Shown piece by piece: positions 38,103 through 47,422 of a stretch of DNA of 64,000 bases; positions within the stretch are counted from its first letter, which is position 1, and the number at the start of each line of letters is the position of its first letter. Both the position numbers and the translations under genes were made by a program. A model generated the notes under the pieces. It was not told the origin of the DNA. It made no database searches and worked only from the letters and a program-made list of their open reading frames with translations. The DNA comes from Actinomycetota bacterium (GTDB taxonomy: Bacteria; Actinomycetota; Thermoleophilia; BMS3ABIN01), in assembly GCA_023382335.1 (NCBI GenBank), contig JAMCPM010000011.1, positions 191,229 through 255,228 on the forward strand, given 5' to 3'.

Positions 38103-40619
38103 TTACGCTTCCTGCTGCTCGTGGGTTTCGATGATCTCGTCGAGCTTGGCGGAGTAGCGCTCCAGCAGCTCCTGAGTATCCTCGATGGAATCGCCCTCTG
38201 CGTAGATCTCAAAGAGCGGTTCATCGGGAGAAGGCAGCACCTGTGCCCAGCCGTTGTCGTGGAAGACCTTGATGCCGTCGAGGCGGCTGACGTTCTCTTC
38301 ATCCTGGATGCTCTCCGAGATCTCCCTCATGGCCACGCCCTTGAGCGACCAGGGACAGCTCTTTGTTTCACTCATGAGCGTGGTGTCAGGTATCTGGGCC
38401 ACGAGCTCCGAGAGGGGCTTCTCCGAGACCGCCAGCAGCTCCAGGACCTTGCCCATGCTCATGAGAGCGTCGTGTGCCGGCAGGAAACCCGGGAAGATAA
38501 AATCGCCGCCGACGGCGCCGGCGAAGATCACTCCCGGTTGGGCCGCAGCTTCGGTGAGCGCCGCCTGGGAAACTTTGGTCCTCAGTATCTCGCAACCGGT
38601 CCCCTCGACCAGCTGCTCGGCCAGGCGCGATACCGTTAGCGGCAGCGCGATCTGTCCGCTTCCTTCCGAGTTGGCCATCAGCTTGAGCAGCAGGAACAGG
38701 GTTTTTTCCGGGGAGATCTCAGCGCCGTTCTCGTCTATGAGGAAAATCTTCTCGGCCGCGTTATCAATCGTTATGCCGAGATCGGCTCCGGCAGAGACGA
38801 CCAGCTTCTGGGCGCGGATGGTTTCAGCCCCAAGGCTTGTTGACGTGATTGATGTCTTGTCTTCATCAAGGAATGCATTTAGCGCGATAATCTCGGCTCC
38901 CAGCTTGGAGAGCAGCCGGCTGGCGATCAGCGAGGCGCTGGAATAACTGTGGTCGAGAACGAAGCGGAAGCGCCGCGCCCGTATTTTTTCCACATCCCAG
39001 GTATCGATCAGGCCCTGTACGTACTCCTCGGTGGTGCGCGCCGGATACATGATCCTGCCGATCTCGGTGTAGAAGGCGCGCCGGTAGTCATGCCGGTTGT
39101 AATATTTTTCTATATCGCGCTCGGTGGCACCGCCGATGGGACTGCCGGGAGGCTCGAAGAAAAGGATCTGCATGACCTCGGGATGCCAGGCCGACACCCT
39201 CACGTGGATGCCGCCGGCGGCGTTGCCGCATTTGAGGTCGAAGCGGTTGACCGATGCCGGCGTCACCCGGAGGTCTCGCACATTGACACCAGTGGAATTG
39301 AGGCCCGCGACGATGGCGCGTTTGATCATGCGCGAGGCTGGGTGCTCGTCGCGGCTGCAGCTGACTTGGGCACCCTTGTCCAGGGTGGTGCCGTAAGCCA
39401 TGGCGAGCTTGAGGGCCAGCTCGGTGGTGATGTCGACGTTCACCAGGCCGGCGACGCCGTCCTTGCCGAACAGCGTCGACAGGGCCCGCCATTCCCAGAT
39501 GATACTGGAATATACGTGCGCGCCGGCCTCGATCACCTTGAAGGGGTAGATCTTGACGTTGCTGGCGACCATGCTGTGGTCGCCGATGCTGCACTCGTCC
39601 CCCAGGGCCGCGTTGGCGTGTATCGTCGCCGCCGGCTTGATGTCGCAGTTCTTGCCGATAATCGAACCGCTGACCTTGGCTCCTGACCCGATATAGGTGT
39701 TGGAGTCAACGACACAGTGGTCGGTCTCGGCGTTATCCTTGACGACCACATTGTTGCCCAGGATCGTATATGGCTGGATCTTGGCGTCTGTGTCTATTTT
39801 TGCGTAATTACCGATGAGCGCCGGGCCGCGGATGTTGTCGAGGCTGTCGAGGTTGAGCTTCTCGCCGATGTAGATGTTCTCGCGCAACCTGATGCCCGGG
39901 ATGTTAACGCTCACCTTGCCGTCGAGGGCGTCGTGGTTGGCCCTGAGGAACTGGTTGATGTTGCCTATGTCCTGCCAGTATCCCTCACAGGAGTAGCCGT
40001 ACATCGGCTTGCCGCGGGCCAGCATCTTGGGAAACAGCTCCTGACTGAAATCATACTTGGTGTTCTCGGGGATATAATCGAAGATCTCCGGCTCCAGCAC
40101 GTAGATGCCTGTGTTGACATAATCACTGAATACCTGCCCCCAGCTGGGCTTTTCCAGAAACTGCTTGATGTGGTTGTCCTCATCGACGATGACCACGCCG
40201 AACTCCAGGGGATTCTCGACGCTCTTCAAAGCCAGGGTGATCATCGAGCCCTTGCTCTTGTGGAAGTCGATGACCTCGGTCAGGTTGAAGTCGGTGAGGG
40301 CGTCGCCGCTGATGACTATGAAGGTATCATCGAGATGTTCGAAAGCGTTGCGGACAGACCCGGCTGTGCCCAGCGGGCTTTCTTCCACGGAATACTCTAT
40401 GTTGACGCCGAGCGAAGAGCCGTCGCCGAAGTAACCGCGTACGCTCTGGGGCAGGAAGGCGAGTGTCACGATGATGTCGGTAAGGCCGTGCTGGGCCAGC
40501 AGCTCGATGATATGCTCCATGCACGGCTTATTGACGATGGGAACCATGGGCTTGGGCTGGTTGCTTGTCAGCGGACGCAGCCTCGTTCCCTCTCCCCCGG
40601 CCATCACTACTGCCTTCAT
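38103..40619 (-). CDS. Mannose-1-phosphate guanylyltransferase-like protein fused to a degenerate phosphomannomutase
   Basis: The start at 40,619 has AAAGGGG upstream. Of 838 residues, 1-235 form a nucleotidyltransferase ([49 protein letters not shown]), 240-370 a left-handed beta-helix of hexapeptide repeats, and 380-838 a phosphohexomutase fold. In the mutase part the signature loops are altered: the usual TASHNP reads SAWHPE, DGDADR reads DNAAEK, GGExSGH is missing, and RPSGTEP reads LPSPDEP. The first domain should make GDP-mannose or a related NDP-sugar; the mutase part is probably non-catalytic. Similar long fusions are known in cyanobacteria and actinobacteria. Confidence 0.88.
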   Translation of the reverse strand: MKAVVMAGGEGTRLRPLTSNQPKPMVPIVNKPCMEHIIELLAQHGLTDIIVTLAFLPQSVRGYFGDGSSLGVNIEYSVEESPLGTAGSVRNAFEHLDDTFIVISGDALTDFNLTEVIDFHKSKGSMITLALKSVENPLEFGVVIVDEDNHIKQFLEKPSWGQVFSDYVNTGIYVLEPEIFDYIPENTKYDFSQELFPKMLARGKPMYGYSCEGYWQDIGNINQFLRANHDALDGKVSVNIPGIRLRENIYIGEKLNLDSLDNIRGPALIGNYAKIDTDAKIQPYTILGNNVVVKDNAETDHCVVDSNTYIGSGAKVSGSIIGKNCDIKPAATIHANAALGDECSIGDHSMVASNVKIYPFKVIEAGAHVYSSIIWEWRALSTLFGKDGVAGLVNVDITTELALKLAMAYGTTLDKGAQVSCSRDEHPASRMIKRAIVAGLNSTGVNVRDLRVTPASVNRFDLKCGNAAGGIHVRVSAWHPEVMQILFFEPPGSPIGGATERDIEKYYNRHDYRRAFYTEIGRIMYPARTTEEYVQGLIDTWDVEKIRARRFRFVLDHSYSSASLIASRLLSKLGAEIIALNAFLDEDKTSITSTSLGAETIRAQKLVVSAGADLGITIDNAAEKIFLIDENGAEISPEKTLFLLLKLMANSEGSGQIALPLTVSRLAEQLVEGTGCEILRTKVSQAALTEAAAQPGVIFAGAVGGDFIFPGFLPAHDALMSMGKVLELLAVSEKPLSELVAQIPDTTLMSETKSCPWSLKGVAMREISESIQDEENVSRLDGIKVFHDNGWAQVLPSPDEPLFEIYAEGDSIEDTQELLERYSAKLDEIIETHEQQEA

Positions 40620-40742
40620 CTGGCCCCTTTCGTTGCGATAAACCAAACTGGTGTTTTTCTGTCTATAACTGTGAATCAATATTGTCAACCGGTCCAACGG
40701 CTCCCGATGACATTACCGGCCGGACAGCGCCCGTGTCGCCGG

Positions 40743-41273
40743 TCACGGGGCGGTGTTGACCCGGGTCAGCCTGGTCAGCCCTTTGAGCGTATAAAGCAGC
40801 CCGGTGAACAGGGAGCCGGCGACCGCTACCCAGAAAAGGAATTCCCAGGGTCCCCGTCCCAGCATCGCCAGGACGATCGCCAGCATGAAGATCGCGGTGT
40901 AAGTCTTTCCCAGAAAGGTAACCCGTAGCTTCATTCCACGGCTGCTTAAGAACTTATACCCAAGAATCATGAAAATATCCCGGCCGACGACCAGGGCCAC
41001 GCCAATAATCGGCAGCACGCCGGCAATCGTGAGGGCGGCGATCGTGCTGCTGATGAAGATCCTGTCCGCCAGCGGATCGAAGATACGGCCGAATTCCGTG
41101 ACCGTGCCGGTCGATCGAGCGATACGCCCGTCGAGAAAATCCGTGAATGCGGCGGCAGCGAATATGATCGTGGCCGCCGTGCTGGAGCCGTCCTCTGAAT
41201 GGAGCACAAGGATGACTATGGCTGGAACAGCAAGAATACGCAGCAGCGTAAGCAGGTTGGCAAGCGTCGCCAA
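40743..41273 (-). CDS. CDP-alcohol phosphatidyltransferase (PgsA-like)
   Basis: The 176-residue membrane protein has the family signature in FTDFLDGRIARSTGTV then TEFGRIFDPLADR, that is DxxDGxxAR(x)8GxxxDxxxD with all Asp residues, and about five hydrophobic helices. It is most like phosphatidylglycerophosphate synthases, which join CDP-diacylglycerol and glycerol-3-phosphate. A cardiolipin or other alcohol specificity cannot be excluded. It lies 123 bp upstream (in the reading direction) of the nucleotidyltransferase fusion. Confidence 0.85.
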   Translation of the reverse strand: MATLANLLTLLRILAVPAIVILVLHSEDGSSTAATIIFAAAAFTDFLDGRIARSTGTVTEFGRIFDPLADRIFISSTIAALTIAGVLPIIGVALVVGRDIFMILGYKFLSSRGMKLRVTFLGKTYTAIFMLAIVLAMLGRGPWEFLFWVAVAGSLFTGLLYTLKGLTRLTRVNTAP

Positions 41274-41396
41274 GGGCGTCCTTTCGGCTTCAAGACACTT
41301 ATCTGGCTAAAGCATTGCCATAAAATATCATATCCGGGGTGTTGCAGGCGCACCGCTACCCATGGTTCCGCAAACTGCCTGCCGTCAGGCTTTGTG

Positions 41397-41957
41397 CTAG
41401 GCGCCTCCGCCCTGAGCCGTGCCTGACAGCCTGGCGACAAATCCCTGATACTGGATTCCTGTGGATGATGCCGTTCCCGCGATCTGGGCCAGATAGGTCT
41501 CCCCCAGCCTGACGATGTGCTCGCGGACGCTGTCGAAATAGTTGAAGTGGATCTGCTCGTCATCGATGATGGCTTCAAACAGCTTGACGCTGATGCTGTC
41601 ACCGTTGTCGCGGCAAGTCTGCTGAAAGGTGTTGTAAGCTTCGATGGCGCCATCCTCGAGCATGGTGTCGGACTCGAATATGAAGACGACTTCACCGTCC
41701 TGTTTCGGTTTTGCCGCCGCCTGGGTCGTGGGCTCCCCGCCCAGTTCCTTGACGCGCTCGGCGAACATCTCGGCGTGGCGCATCTCGTCGATGGCGATCA
41801 GTTTCATCTTGGCGGCCATATCGCCGTAATCCATATTGGCGAGGTTGTAGTGATGGTTCATGTACTGGGTGATGGCGTTGAGCTCCATGCCTCTGGCCCG
41901 GTTGAGGGCATCGATGACACTTTTCTTCTTCTTGTCGCGCGTGGTCTTTTCAGCCAT
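41397..41957 (-). CDS. Ferritin-like/bacterioferritin-type protein
   Basis: The 186-residue four-helix protein has diiron ligands in GMELNAITQYMNHHY, IAIDEMRHAEMFAERV, TFQQTCRDNGD and AIIDDEQIHFNYF: two E-xx-H motifs and two further Glu. The helix B-C crossover contains a low-complexity insertion (TTQAAAKPKQDGE), and a C-terminal 30-residue extension follows. It stores iron or protects from peroxide. The ribosome site AAGGAG lies before the ATG. Confidence 0.8.
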   Translation of the reverse strand: MAEKTTRDKKKKSVIDALNRARGMELNAITQYMNHHYNLANMDYGDMAAKMKLIAIDEMRHAEMFAERVKELGGEPTTQAAAKPKQDGEVVFIFESDTMLEDGAIEAYNTFQQTCRDNGDSISVKLFEAIIDDEQIHFNYFDSVREHIVRLGETYLAQIAGTASSTGIQYQGFVARLSGTAQGGGA

Positions 41958-42095
41958 GGCGGTTCTCCTTTTTCCAAGGGCGGGATGTCAGCTGCGCTGG
42001 CGGCTTTTGAATATATGCCGGCGGCAGCCCTTGTCTTTCTTTATATCCGTCAGGAAGGATCGTAAAACAGCGCCGGGGAGAAGCCGCCGTTGAGG

Positions 42096-43517
42096 CTAGG
42101 TGCGGGTGACCTCGATGACGCTGAAGGTGCCGCCTGGTGAGGTAACGTAGGCAAAATGCCCAGCCGTGATGACGTAGAGCGCGCTAGAGAGATTGACGAG
42201 GTCCTGAAGGGAGCTGACGATCTGCGGCAGACTTGCGTCGCTGATATCCACGACAGTGACCCTGCTGTTGTTCGCGGAGGTCATGAATGCGAGCCTGTCA
42301 GCGACGTCGACGAAACAGGACTGGCCGATATAGGCGTCACTGGTGATGTGGCTGACGATGCTCATTGAAAGCGGGCTGGAGACGTCGACGATGGTGAAGG
42401 TATGGTCCAGATTGCCGGGGACGTACAGATAGTTGCCAACTATCGCCATCTGGTCGCCACCACGGAAGTAGGATGAATTGAGGGAATCGGCAAGGATCGG
42501 ATTGGCGGGGTCGGAGATATCGACAGAGTTAAGGTAGGACTTGTCAGAACCCCCGTCGATCTGGTGCGATACGACATAGGCATGGCTGCCGCTGACGGAG
42601 ATGCCGTCGGCCCGGTAGAGCCTGACGTCGTCCTTGATGGAACCCACCAGGTGCGGCCCCTGGGGTGACGAGATGTCTACGATCGTCATCCTGTTGTCGA
42701 AAGGCGCGGTGATGTATGCATACTGGCCCTGGACGTCGATGTGCAGCGCCCCGTCCAGATTGACGTAATCCTGCAGCGAGCCCACGATGTAAGGATTGGC
42801 CTGATTGGAGATGTCGACGACGGTCAGGCGGTCGCTTGTTCCGGAAAAGCCGGTGACGACGAAGGCGTAGCTGCCGGAGACATGCACGCCCCAAGCCCGG
42901 TCAAGCCGTCCCGATGGATCGGTAAGCGAGCTTACCATGACCGGCGCAAGGGGATCGGTGATGTCGATTATGCTCAGGCTGTTGGATCCGCCCGAGGCGA
43001 TGTAGGCGTAATTACCCTCGATGTAGAGTCCGTCGGCGCCGCTCAGATGATCTGTATCCCTGATGGTCGCGACGAGCTTCATCGTCACCGGCTGGGCCGG
43101 TGCGGGATAAGCGTAGATATTTCCGCAACCATCCTCCACATTGGCCATGACCAAACTCCTGAAAGTGCTGACTCCCAAAGGAATATTGTACTGCAATGTG
43201 AAAGAAGCGCTGGCGCCGGCTGCAATCGTGCCGATCTCGACGGGCAAGGGTGAGGCGCTTGTGATCCCGTCGGAAGCCCGCGCACCGATAATGGATACTC
43301 CCGCCGCGTCGCCGGAGGCACGATTGGAGACGTTGTGCTCGACGGACAGGATCCGGTTGACATAATCATAATAGCTGGCCCAATGGATCCTGTTGGCGTT
43401 AAGTGAAAGGTCGGGCCTTACCCCGCATAGGTTTTCAGCAAGCGCGGTTCCAGTAAAGATGAAGAACAAGCAGGTCGAAGCAATGAGACTTGCAATGATG
43501 GCTCTTTTGGTCGTCAC
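42096..43517 (-). CDS. Secreted LVIVD-repeat beta-propeller protein
   Basis: Starting at GTG 43,517 (GGGGGG upstream) gives a signal peptide (TTKRAIIASLIASTCLFFIFTGTALA). A ~115-residue domain (NLCGVRPDLSLNANRIHW...) comes next, then repeated blades with the motif L-[ST]-[VI]-[VI]-D-[IV]-S: LSIIDITDP, LTVVDISNQ, MTIVDISSP, LNSVDISDP, FTIVDVSSP, VTVVDISDA, FSVIEVTRT. Seven repeats form an LVIVD propeller. Such proteins are extracellular or surface-attached with unknown ligands. It is a tandem paralogue of the next leftward gene. Confidence 0.85.
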   Translation of the reverse strand: MTTKRAIIASLIASTCLFFIFTGTALAENLCGVRPDLSLNANRIHWASYYDYVNRILSVEHNVSNRASGDAAGVSIIGARASDGITSASPLPVEIGTIAAGASASFTLQYNIPLGVSTFRSLVMANVEDGCGNIYAYPAPAQPVTMKLVATIRDTDHLSGADGLYIEGNYAYIASGGSNSLSIIDITDPLAPVMVSSLTDPSGRLDRAWGVHVSGSYAFVVTGFSGTSDRLTVVDISNQANPYIVGSLQDYVNLDGALHIDVQGQYAYITAPFDNRMTIVDISSPQGPHLVGSIKDDVRLYRADGISVSGSHAYVVSHQIDGGSDKSYLNSVDISDPANPILADSLNSSYFRGGDQMAIVGNYLYVPGNLDHTFTIVDVSSPLSMSIVSHITSDAYIGQSCFVDVADRLAFMTSANNSRVTVVDISDASLPQIVSSLQDLVNLSSALYVITAGHFAYVTSPGGTFSVIEVTRT

Positions 43518-43822
43518 TTGGCCCCCCAAGGTCGGTCCCTGTTACCATGACATTACTATTTGATTGTCAACTCCTGGTGCTCGTTTCCGTAGCAGGATGT
43601 TACGGCATCCTTCGAAGCATATTTATTTTATTCAAGCCTGCTAATCTCCGTATATAGGGGAATTCCCTACGATGATTTCTATTATTTAAACTGAAATGGT
43701 TTTATCTGAATCGCTTGATTCAGGGGGAATGCGTGGTCGGACTGCGGCGGCAGGGCAAAGATGGAAGAGAAGGTTGCTGCTGTATCTAGGTATGTTGAGG
43801 TTATAAGGGGTATTGCCTGTCT
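43518..43822. other. Intergenic region between tandem LVIVD genes
   Basis: About 305 bp without a gene. It holds a near-palindrome TAGGGGAATTCCCTA and a minus-strand TTGACA (43,565-43,570) that could be a -35 for the downstream LVIVD gene, though no good -10 is at the right distance. Nothing else is evident. Confidence 0.4.
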
Positions 43823-45373
43823 TTAGATGGCGGCATGCTCCACGAGCTCGATGACGCTAAACGTCCCCCCTGGCGAGGTGACGTAGGCATATTTGCCCGA
43901 TACCAGAACGTATAGTGCGCTGTAGAGAAAATAGTTGTCTTTTAATGAACCGATGATTTGTGGCGTTTCTATGTCTGCCACATCTATCACCGTGAGCCTG
44001 TTGGCGCTGGCTGAGGTCAAGTATGCAAGCTTGCCCGAGACGTCGACGAAACAGGACTGGCCTATGTAGTCACTGTTGGTTATATGGCTGACGACACTCA
44101 TCGCGGCCGGGTTGGCGATGTCGACGATACTGAATGTGTGATCGCGATTGCCTGGGATGTAGAGATAGTTGCCGATGACAGCCATCTGGTCTCCACCGCG
44201 GAAATGCTCTGAATTCAAGGAGCCGGCAATCTTCGGATTCAGCGGATCCGAGATGTCGATGGCGTTAAGATATGATTTTTCGGAACCGCCGTCCAGTTGA
44301 TGCGAGACTGCATAAACGTAATTGCCGGCGACGTGAATGCCGTCGACGCGGAAGAGTTTGACGTCATCCTTAAGTGAAGCCACGATACGCGGATCCAGCG
44401 GCGCCGAGATGTCAACGATAGTCACCCGATTTTGATTCGGCGACGTGATATACGCATAATTTCCGGCTATCTCGATGTGAAGGGCGCCGTCCAACTTATC
44501 GTGATCCTGGATCGAGGCCACGATGATGGGTGCATGCGGATCGGCCACGTCGACCACAGTGAGGCGGTCGCTCGCTCCGGAAAAACCTGTCACTACGAAT
44601 GCATAATTTCCAGAGACGTGTACTCCCCAGGCGCTTTCCAGCCTGTGCCCGGCAGGATCGTTGAGTGACGAGGCGACGAAGGGCGATTTGGGGTTGCTGA
44701 TATCGATGATCGATAGACGGTTGGATCCACCGGACGCGATATAGGCATAGTTGCCGTTGATATGAAGGCCGTCGGCGCCATCGAGGATCATGGTGTTATG
44801 GATAGTTGCAACGATCCTGGGCTCGACCAGAGGCGACGGCTCGGGGTAGGCATAGATATTTCCGCAGCCGTCTTCCGAGTTAGCCTTGACCAGGTTGTGG
44901 AAGCTGGTGATTCCCTCCGGGATCCTGTACATGATCCTGAAGGAAAAATTGCCGCCTCCCGCGACGGGGCCGATCTTGATCGGCATCGGCGTGAGATTGG
45001 TTACGCTTCTCGATCCGGTGGAACCGACTATCTCCACACCGGTCGCTTCTGACACGGTCATATTGGTGACGCTGTAATCGATGGATAGATGCCGGTTGAT
45101 GTAATCGGCATAGCTGCTCCAGTGGATGCTGGAGGCGTTGAGGGAAAGATCGGGTTTGACTCCACAATTGACTGCCGCCAAGCCCTTGTCAGTGAAGAGG
45201 AATAAGGAGGCGACGATGAGGATCGAAGTGAAGGCGAAGGCCGCGGCTGCCCGCGTTCTCACACCGCCGCCATAACGATCCGGCGATCGCCTGGCGCAAC
45301 GCTCAATTTCCATGGAATCGATCCATGGTCCGGTTGCGTGCAGATTCCCCAAAACCCCAAACCCCTTACCCAA
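43823..45373 (-). CDS. Secreted LVIVD-repeat beta-propeller protein (paralogue)
   Basis: The 516-residue protein is closely similar along its length to the preceding LVIVD gene: NCGVKPDLSLNASSIHW domain, DGCGNIYAYPEP joint, then blades LSIIDISNP, LTVVDVADP, VTIVDISAP, LNAIDISDP, FSIVDIANP, LTVIDVADI, FSVIELVEH. The N-terminus is longer and the start uncertain: the hydrophobic signal (AAAAFAFTSILIVASLFLF) begins about 40 residues in, so an internal start near 45,313 or later is possible. The pair likely arose by duplication; divergence suggests different partners. Confidence 0.85.
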   Translation of the reverse strand: MGKGFGVLGNLHATGPWIDSMEIERCARRSPDRYGGGVRTRAAAAFAFTSILIVASLFLFTDKGLAAVNCGVKPDLSLNASSIHWSSYADYINRHLSIDYSVTNMTVSEATGVEIVGSTGSRSVTNLTPMPIKIGPVAGGGNFSFRIMYRIPEGITSFHNLVKANSEDGCGNIYAYPEPSPLVEPRIVATIHNTMILDGADGLHINGNYAYIASGGSNRLSIIDISNPKSPFVASSLNDPAGHRLESAWGVHVSGNYAFVVTGFSGASDRLTVVDVADPHAPIIVASIQDHDKLDGALHIEIAGNYAYITSPNQNRVTIVDISAPLDPRIVASLKDDVKLFRVDGIHVAGNYVYAVSHQLDGGSEKSYLNAIDISDPLNPKIAGSLNSEHFRGGDQMAVIGNYLYIPGNRDHTFSIVDIANPAAMSVVSHITNSDYIGQSCFVDVSGKLAYLTSASANRLTVIDVADIETPQIIGSLKDNYFLYSALYVLVSGKYAYVTSPGGTFSVIELVEHAAI

Positions 45374-45640
45374 GTCAGCTTTCCCCGAGCTGGCCGATGC
45401 CGTTCTTTTGCAGGTCGCCTGCTTCCTGCATGCGATGCCCCGGCATTTCCCTAGTGGTCAGTTATTTTACATGATTGACAAAATATGTCAATCGTTACAT
45501 TGCTGGAGAAGGGTGGCGAGGGACATCGGGTCTGGCGCCGGACCTCAGGAAGATCTCTCCTACGCTGGGAAGCAGCTTTTGATCGCAAGCTCGCGCTCGG
45601 AAAGATTCGCCGCGGTCCCGCGAGTGTGACTTCCGGGCCG
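45374..45640. promoter_or_regulatory. Promoter region with an 8-5-8 inverted repeat
   Basis: Upstream of the leftward LVIVD gene, GATTGACA and TGTCAATC (45,473-45,493) form a perfect 8-bp inverted repeat with a 5-base AT spacer, a typical operator for a dimeric regulator; it also contains TTGACA on both strands. The regulator is unknown. The rest of the gap has no gene. Confidence 0.5.
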
Positions 45641-46546
45641 TCAATAGTGGAGCCACGCTTTTAAAAATTCCGAGTAAGACCTGACACCCTTGACCGATGC
45701 CGGGAGCTCGAAGAGGCTCTCCGGAACCTCACTCAACTGGAGGTATTCGAAAGTCTCGGTTGTCTGATCACGGTATTCGAAAGTCTGGGGCGTCTGCTCG
45801 CCGTGATTCCAAATGACTTTTGAAGGCAGTCCTTCCGGCCCGTTGAACTCTACCCTGGTGTTCATCTCCCCCCTTGTCCTTGCTTGACCAGGCAAGGCGC
45901 TCATTCCCATGGGTAGGCCCTGCGGCTCAGCTATCGTCCAGTGAAATTCCCAAGCGACCAACCGGCCTGTTTCGTCCGTCTGAGTCGAAAAAGAAAAATT
46001 GCTGCCACCATCAGGCATGAAACTTGTCATGGCTGGTATGCTGAACGGATTTATTCGCTCCGTAAAGAACATGCCACCAAAGAGCTTATCACTGCTCAAT
46101 CCGTTATCCTGGCTGGTTTCTTCGTAGGCGATGTCGTTAAAAACGAGCCAGGCTTTCCCCTGAGAGGCGTTGAAAATCACTTGGCTCTGTGTCTCTTTGT
46201 ACGGCGGGCCGTGCGCGATGTCAACGTCTGAGACCGAATCCAGTCTGAAACTGCCCTTGCCATCCTGCGACCAGGTCTGTTGATAAGGAGGCAGGTCGGG
46301 CCCTGGTGGACTCTGAATCACTTTCACCACCAACGCCTTGGCAGCCAATTCTTCGAGCTTCTTTTGGGTCACCTCTTTGGCGAGGTCGGCATCGCTGAAG
46401 GTGGAAACGGTGACAGCAGCGGTCTGGCTCGGCTCGACCGCTGCGTCATCTCCCCTGGCGGGGCTGCCGCAGCCTGACGGGATAGCTAGCAACAAGAGCA
46501 GGCAGACGCAGGCTGCGAATATTTTGATACACCTTCCCATTTGCAA
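45641..46546 (-). CDS. Lipoprotein, LolA/LppX-like lipid-carrier type suspected
   Basis: The 301-residue protein has a lipoprotein signal: hydrophobic FAACVCLLLLLAIPSGC with the lipobox Cys at about residue 26. The body is beta-rich with alternating strands (QQTWSQDGKGSFRLDSVSD, QVIFNASQGKAWLVFNDIAYEE, WNHGEQTPQTFEYRDQTTETFEYLQLSEVPESLFELPAS) as in outer-layer lipid carriers such as LolA or mycobacterial LprG/LppX folds. That comparison is only by strand pattern; no specific motif proves it. The start may be TTG 46,546 or ATG 46,540. Confidence 0.6.
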   Translation of the reverse strand: MQMGRCIKIFAACVCLLLLLAIPSGCGSPARGDDAAVEPSQTAAVTVSTFSDADLAKEVTQKKLEELAAKALVVKVIQSPPGPDLPPYQQTWSQDGKGSFRLDSVSDVDIAHGPPYKETQSQVIFNASQGKAWLVFNDIAYEETSQDNGLSSDKLFGGMFFTERINPFSIPAMTSFMPDGGSNFSFSTQTDETGRLVAWEFHWTIAEPQGLPMGMSALPGQARTRGEMNTRVEFNGPEGLPSKVIWNHGEQTPQTFEYRDQTTETFEYLQLSEVPESLFELPASVKGVRSYSEFLKAWLHY

Positions 46547-46982
46547 AATACTGTCACTCTTCTAGAGAAAAGTAAACGGACTGCCGGACCTCACGCCTGA
46601 TATCGGTTAGCGCCGTCGCTGACCGCTTATAATCGAGGCCTGACTGAAGCATAAGGTCGGGTCGCCTTTTTCTTGCCGTTTTCTGATACCCGCCCCAGTC
46701 CCAGGGTTTCCCCTGGGCGAAAAATTTGGGGTCGTGCATTCGCCTTCCAATTGCTCGAAATTAGCCTGGCATGTTTGGAATAGCGTTTGGAAAGAAGGAA
46801 AAGGGAAATCGGCGACGCCGGGAATGTCAGGAATAAACAGTCTATTTGCAGAGATAAAGTAGTGGTCGAGCTGTTCGGACGTTATCTGAACAGCAACAGC
46901 CATATGATACAACAGGTGGCAACGCTTGCGAAGAAGATTACCTGACGCGGAGCAACCAACTTCTGTTCTGATCAAATTTTTC
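46547..46982. other. Intergenic region, no supported gene
   Basis: About 430 bp. A leftward frame spans much of it but lacks family features, starts within the next gene's promoter and has a poor composition, so I do not call it. A perfect hairpin (CCCAGGG-4-CCCTGGG, 46,700-46,717; GAAA loop on the minus strand) may be part of a repeat or an RNA. Confidence 0.45.
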
Positions 46983-47033
46983 TTGACACGGGCAAAGGAT
47001 AATATATTATTTGAATATGCGCTCAACTATTCA
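46983..47033 (+). promoter_or_regulatory. Promoter and operator of the metal-resistance operon
   Basis: TTGACA (46,983-46,988) and TATTAT (47,005-47,010) are 16 bp apart, placing the transcription start close to the ATG at 47,017, so the message may be leaderless. A 12-bp palindrome ATAATATATTAT covers the -10. TGAATA (47,012-47,017) and TATTCA (47,028-47,033), 10 bp apart, resemble ArsR/SmtB operator half-sites. Autorepression by the first gene product is the simplest reading. Confidence 0.65.
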
Positions 47034-47421
47034 CCAAAAAGACGTTTGTGATGTCGCCTGCATTCACCCCGAAGCTGTAGAGCAGGCCAGGAAAAGGGCC
47101 TTGGACAGCCTGGCCGCTGCCGATCTTTCGCGTATCTTTCAGGTAATGTCAGACCCCACCCGCCTGCGCATCATCTCCATCCTTGCTGATGGAGAGCTTT
47201 GTGTCTGCGATATCGCCTCAGCACTGTCCATGACTGTATCCGCTGTTTCCCATCAGCTACGGACCATGCGCATGGCGCAGCTGGTCAAGTACCGCAAGGA
47301 AGGGCGGATCGCCTTTTATTCCCTGGATGATGACCATGTGCTGAAACTCTTTACCCAGGGCCTGGATCATCTCAGCCACTCACAAGCTCCGCGTACAACT
47401 ATTAACAAGAGGAAACGTTAG
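47017..47421 (+). CDS. ArsR/SmtB metal-sensing repressor, CadC-like
   Basis: The 134-residue protein has an N-terminal DVCDVACIHPEAVE and a winged helix FQVMSDPTRLRIISILADGELCVCDIASALSMTVSAVSHQLRTMRMAQLV. Cysteines in ELCVCD plus the two N-terminal Cys form the alpha3N site of CadC-type sensors, which bind Cd(II), Pb(II) or Zn(II). Metal binding would release DNA and switch on the exporters that follow. A TTG six bases earlier (47,011) is an alternative start. Confidence 0.85.
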   Translation: MRSTIHQKDVCDVACIHPEAVEQARKRALDSLAAADLSRIFQVMSDPTRLRIISILADGELCVCDIASALSMTVSAVSHQLRTMRMAQLVKYRKEGRIAFYSLDDDHVLKLFTQGLDHLSHSQAPRTTINKRKR

Positions 47422-47422
47422 G

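Noticed and set aside
46607-47026. Leftward 139-residue open frame
   Set aside because: It begins inside the promoter and start of the ArsR gene, has no family features, and its composition and codon pattern look non-coding.
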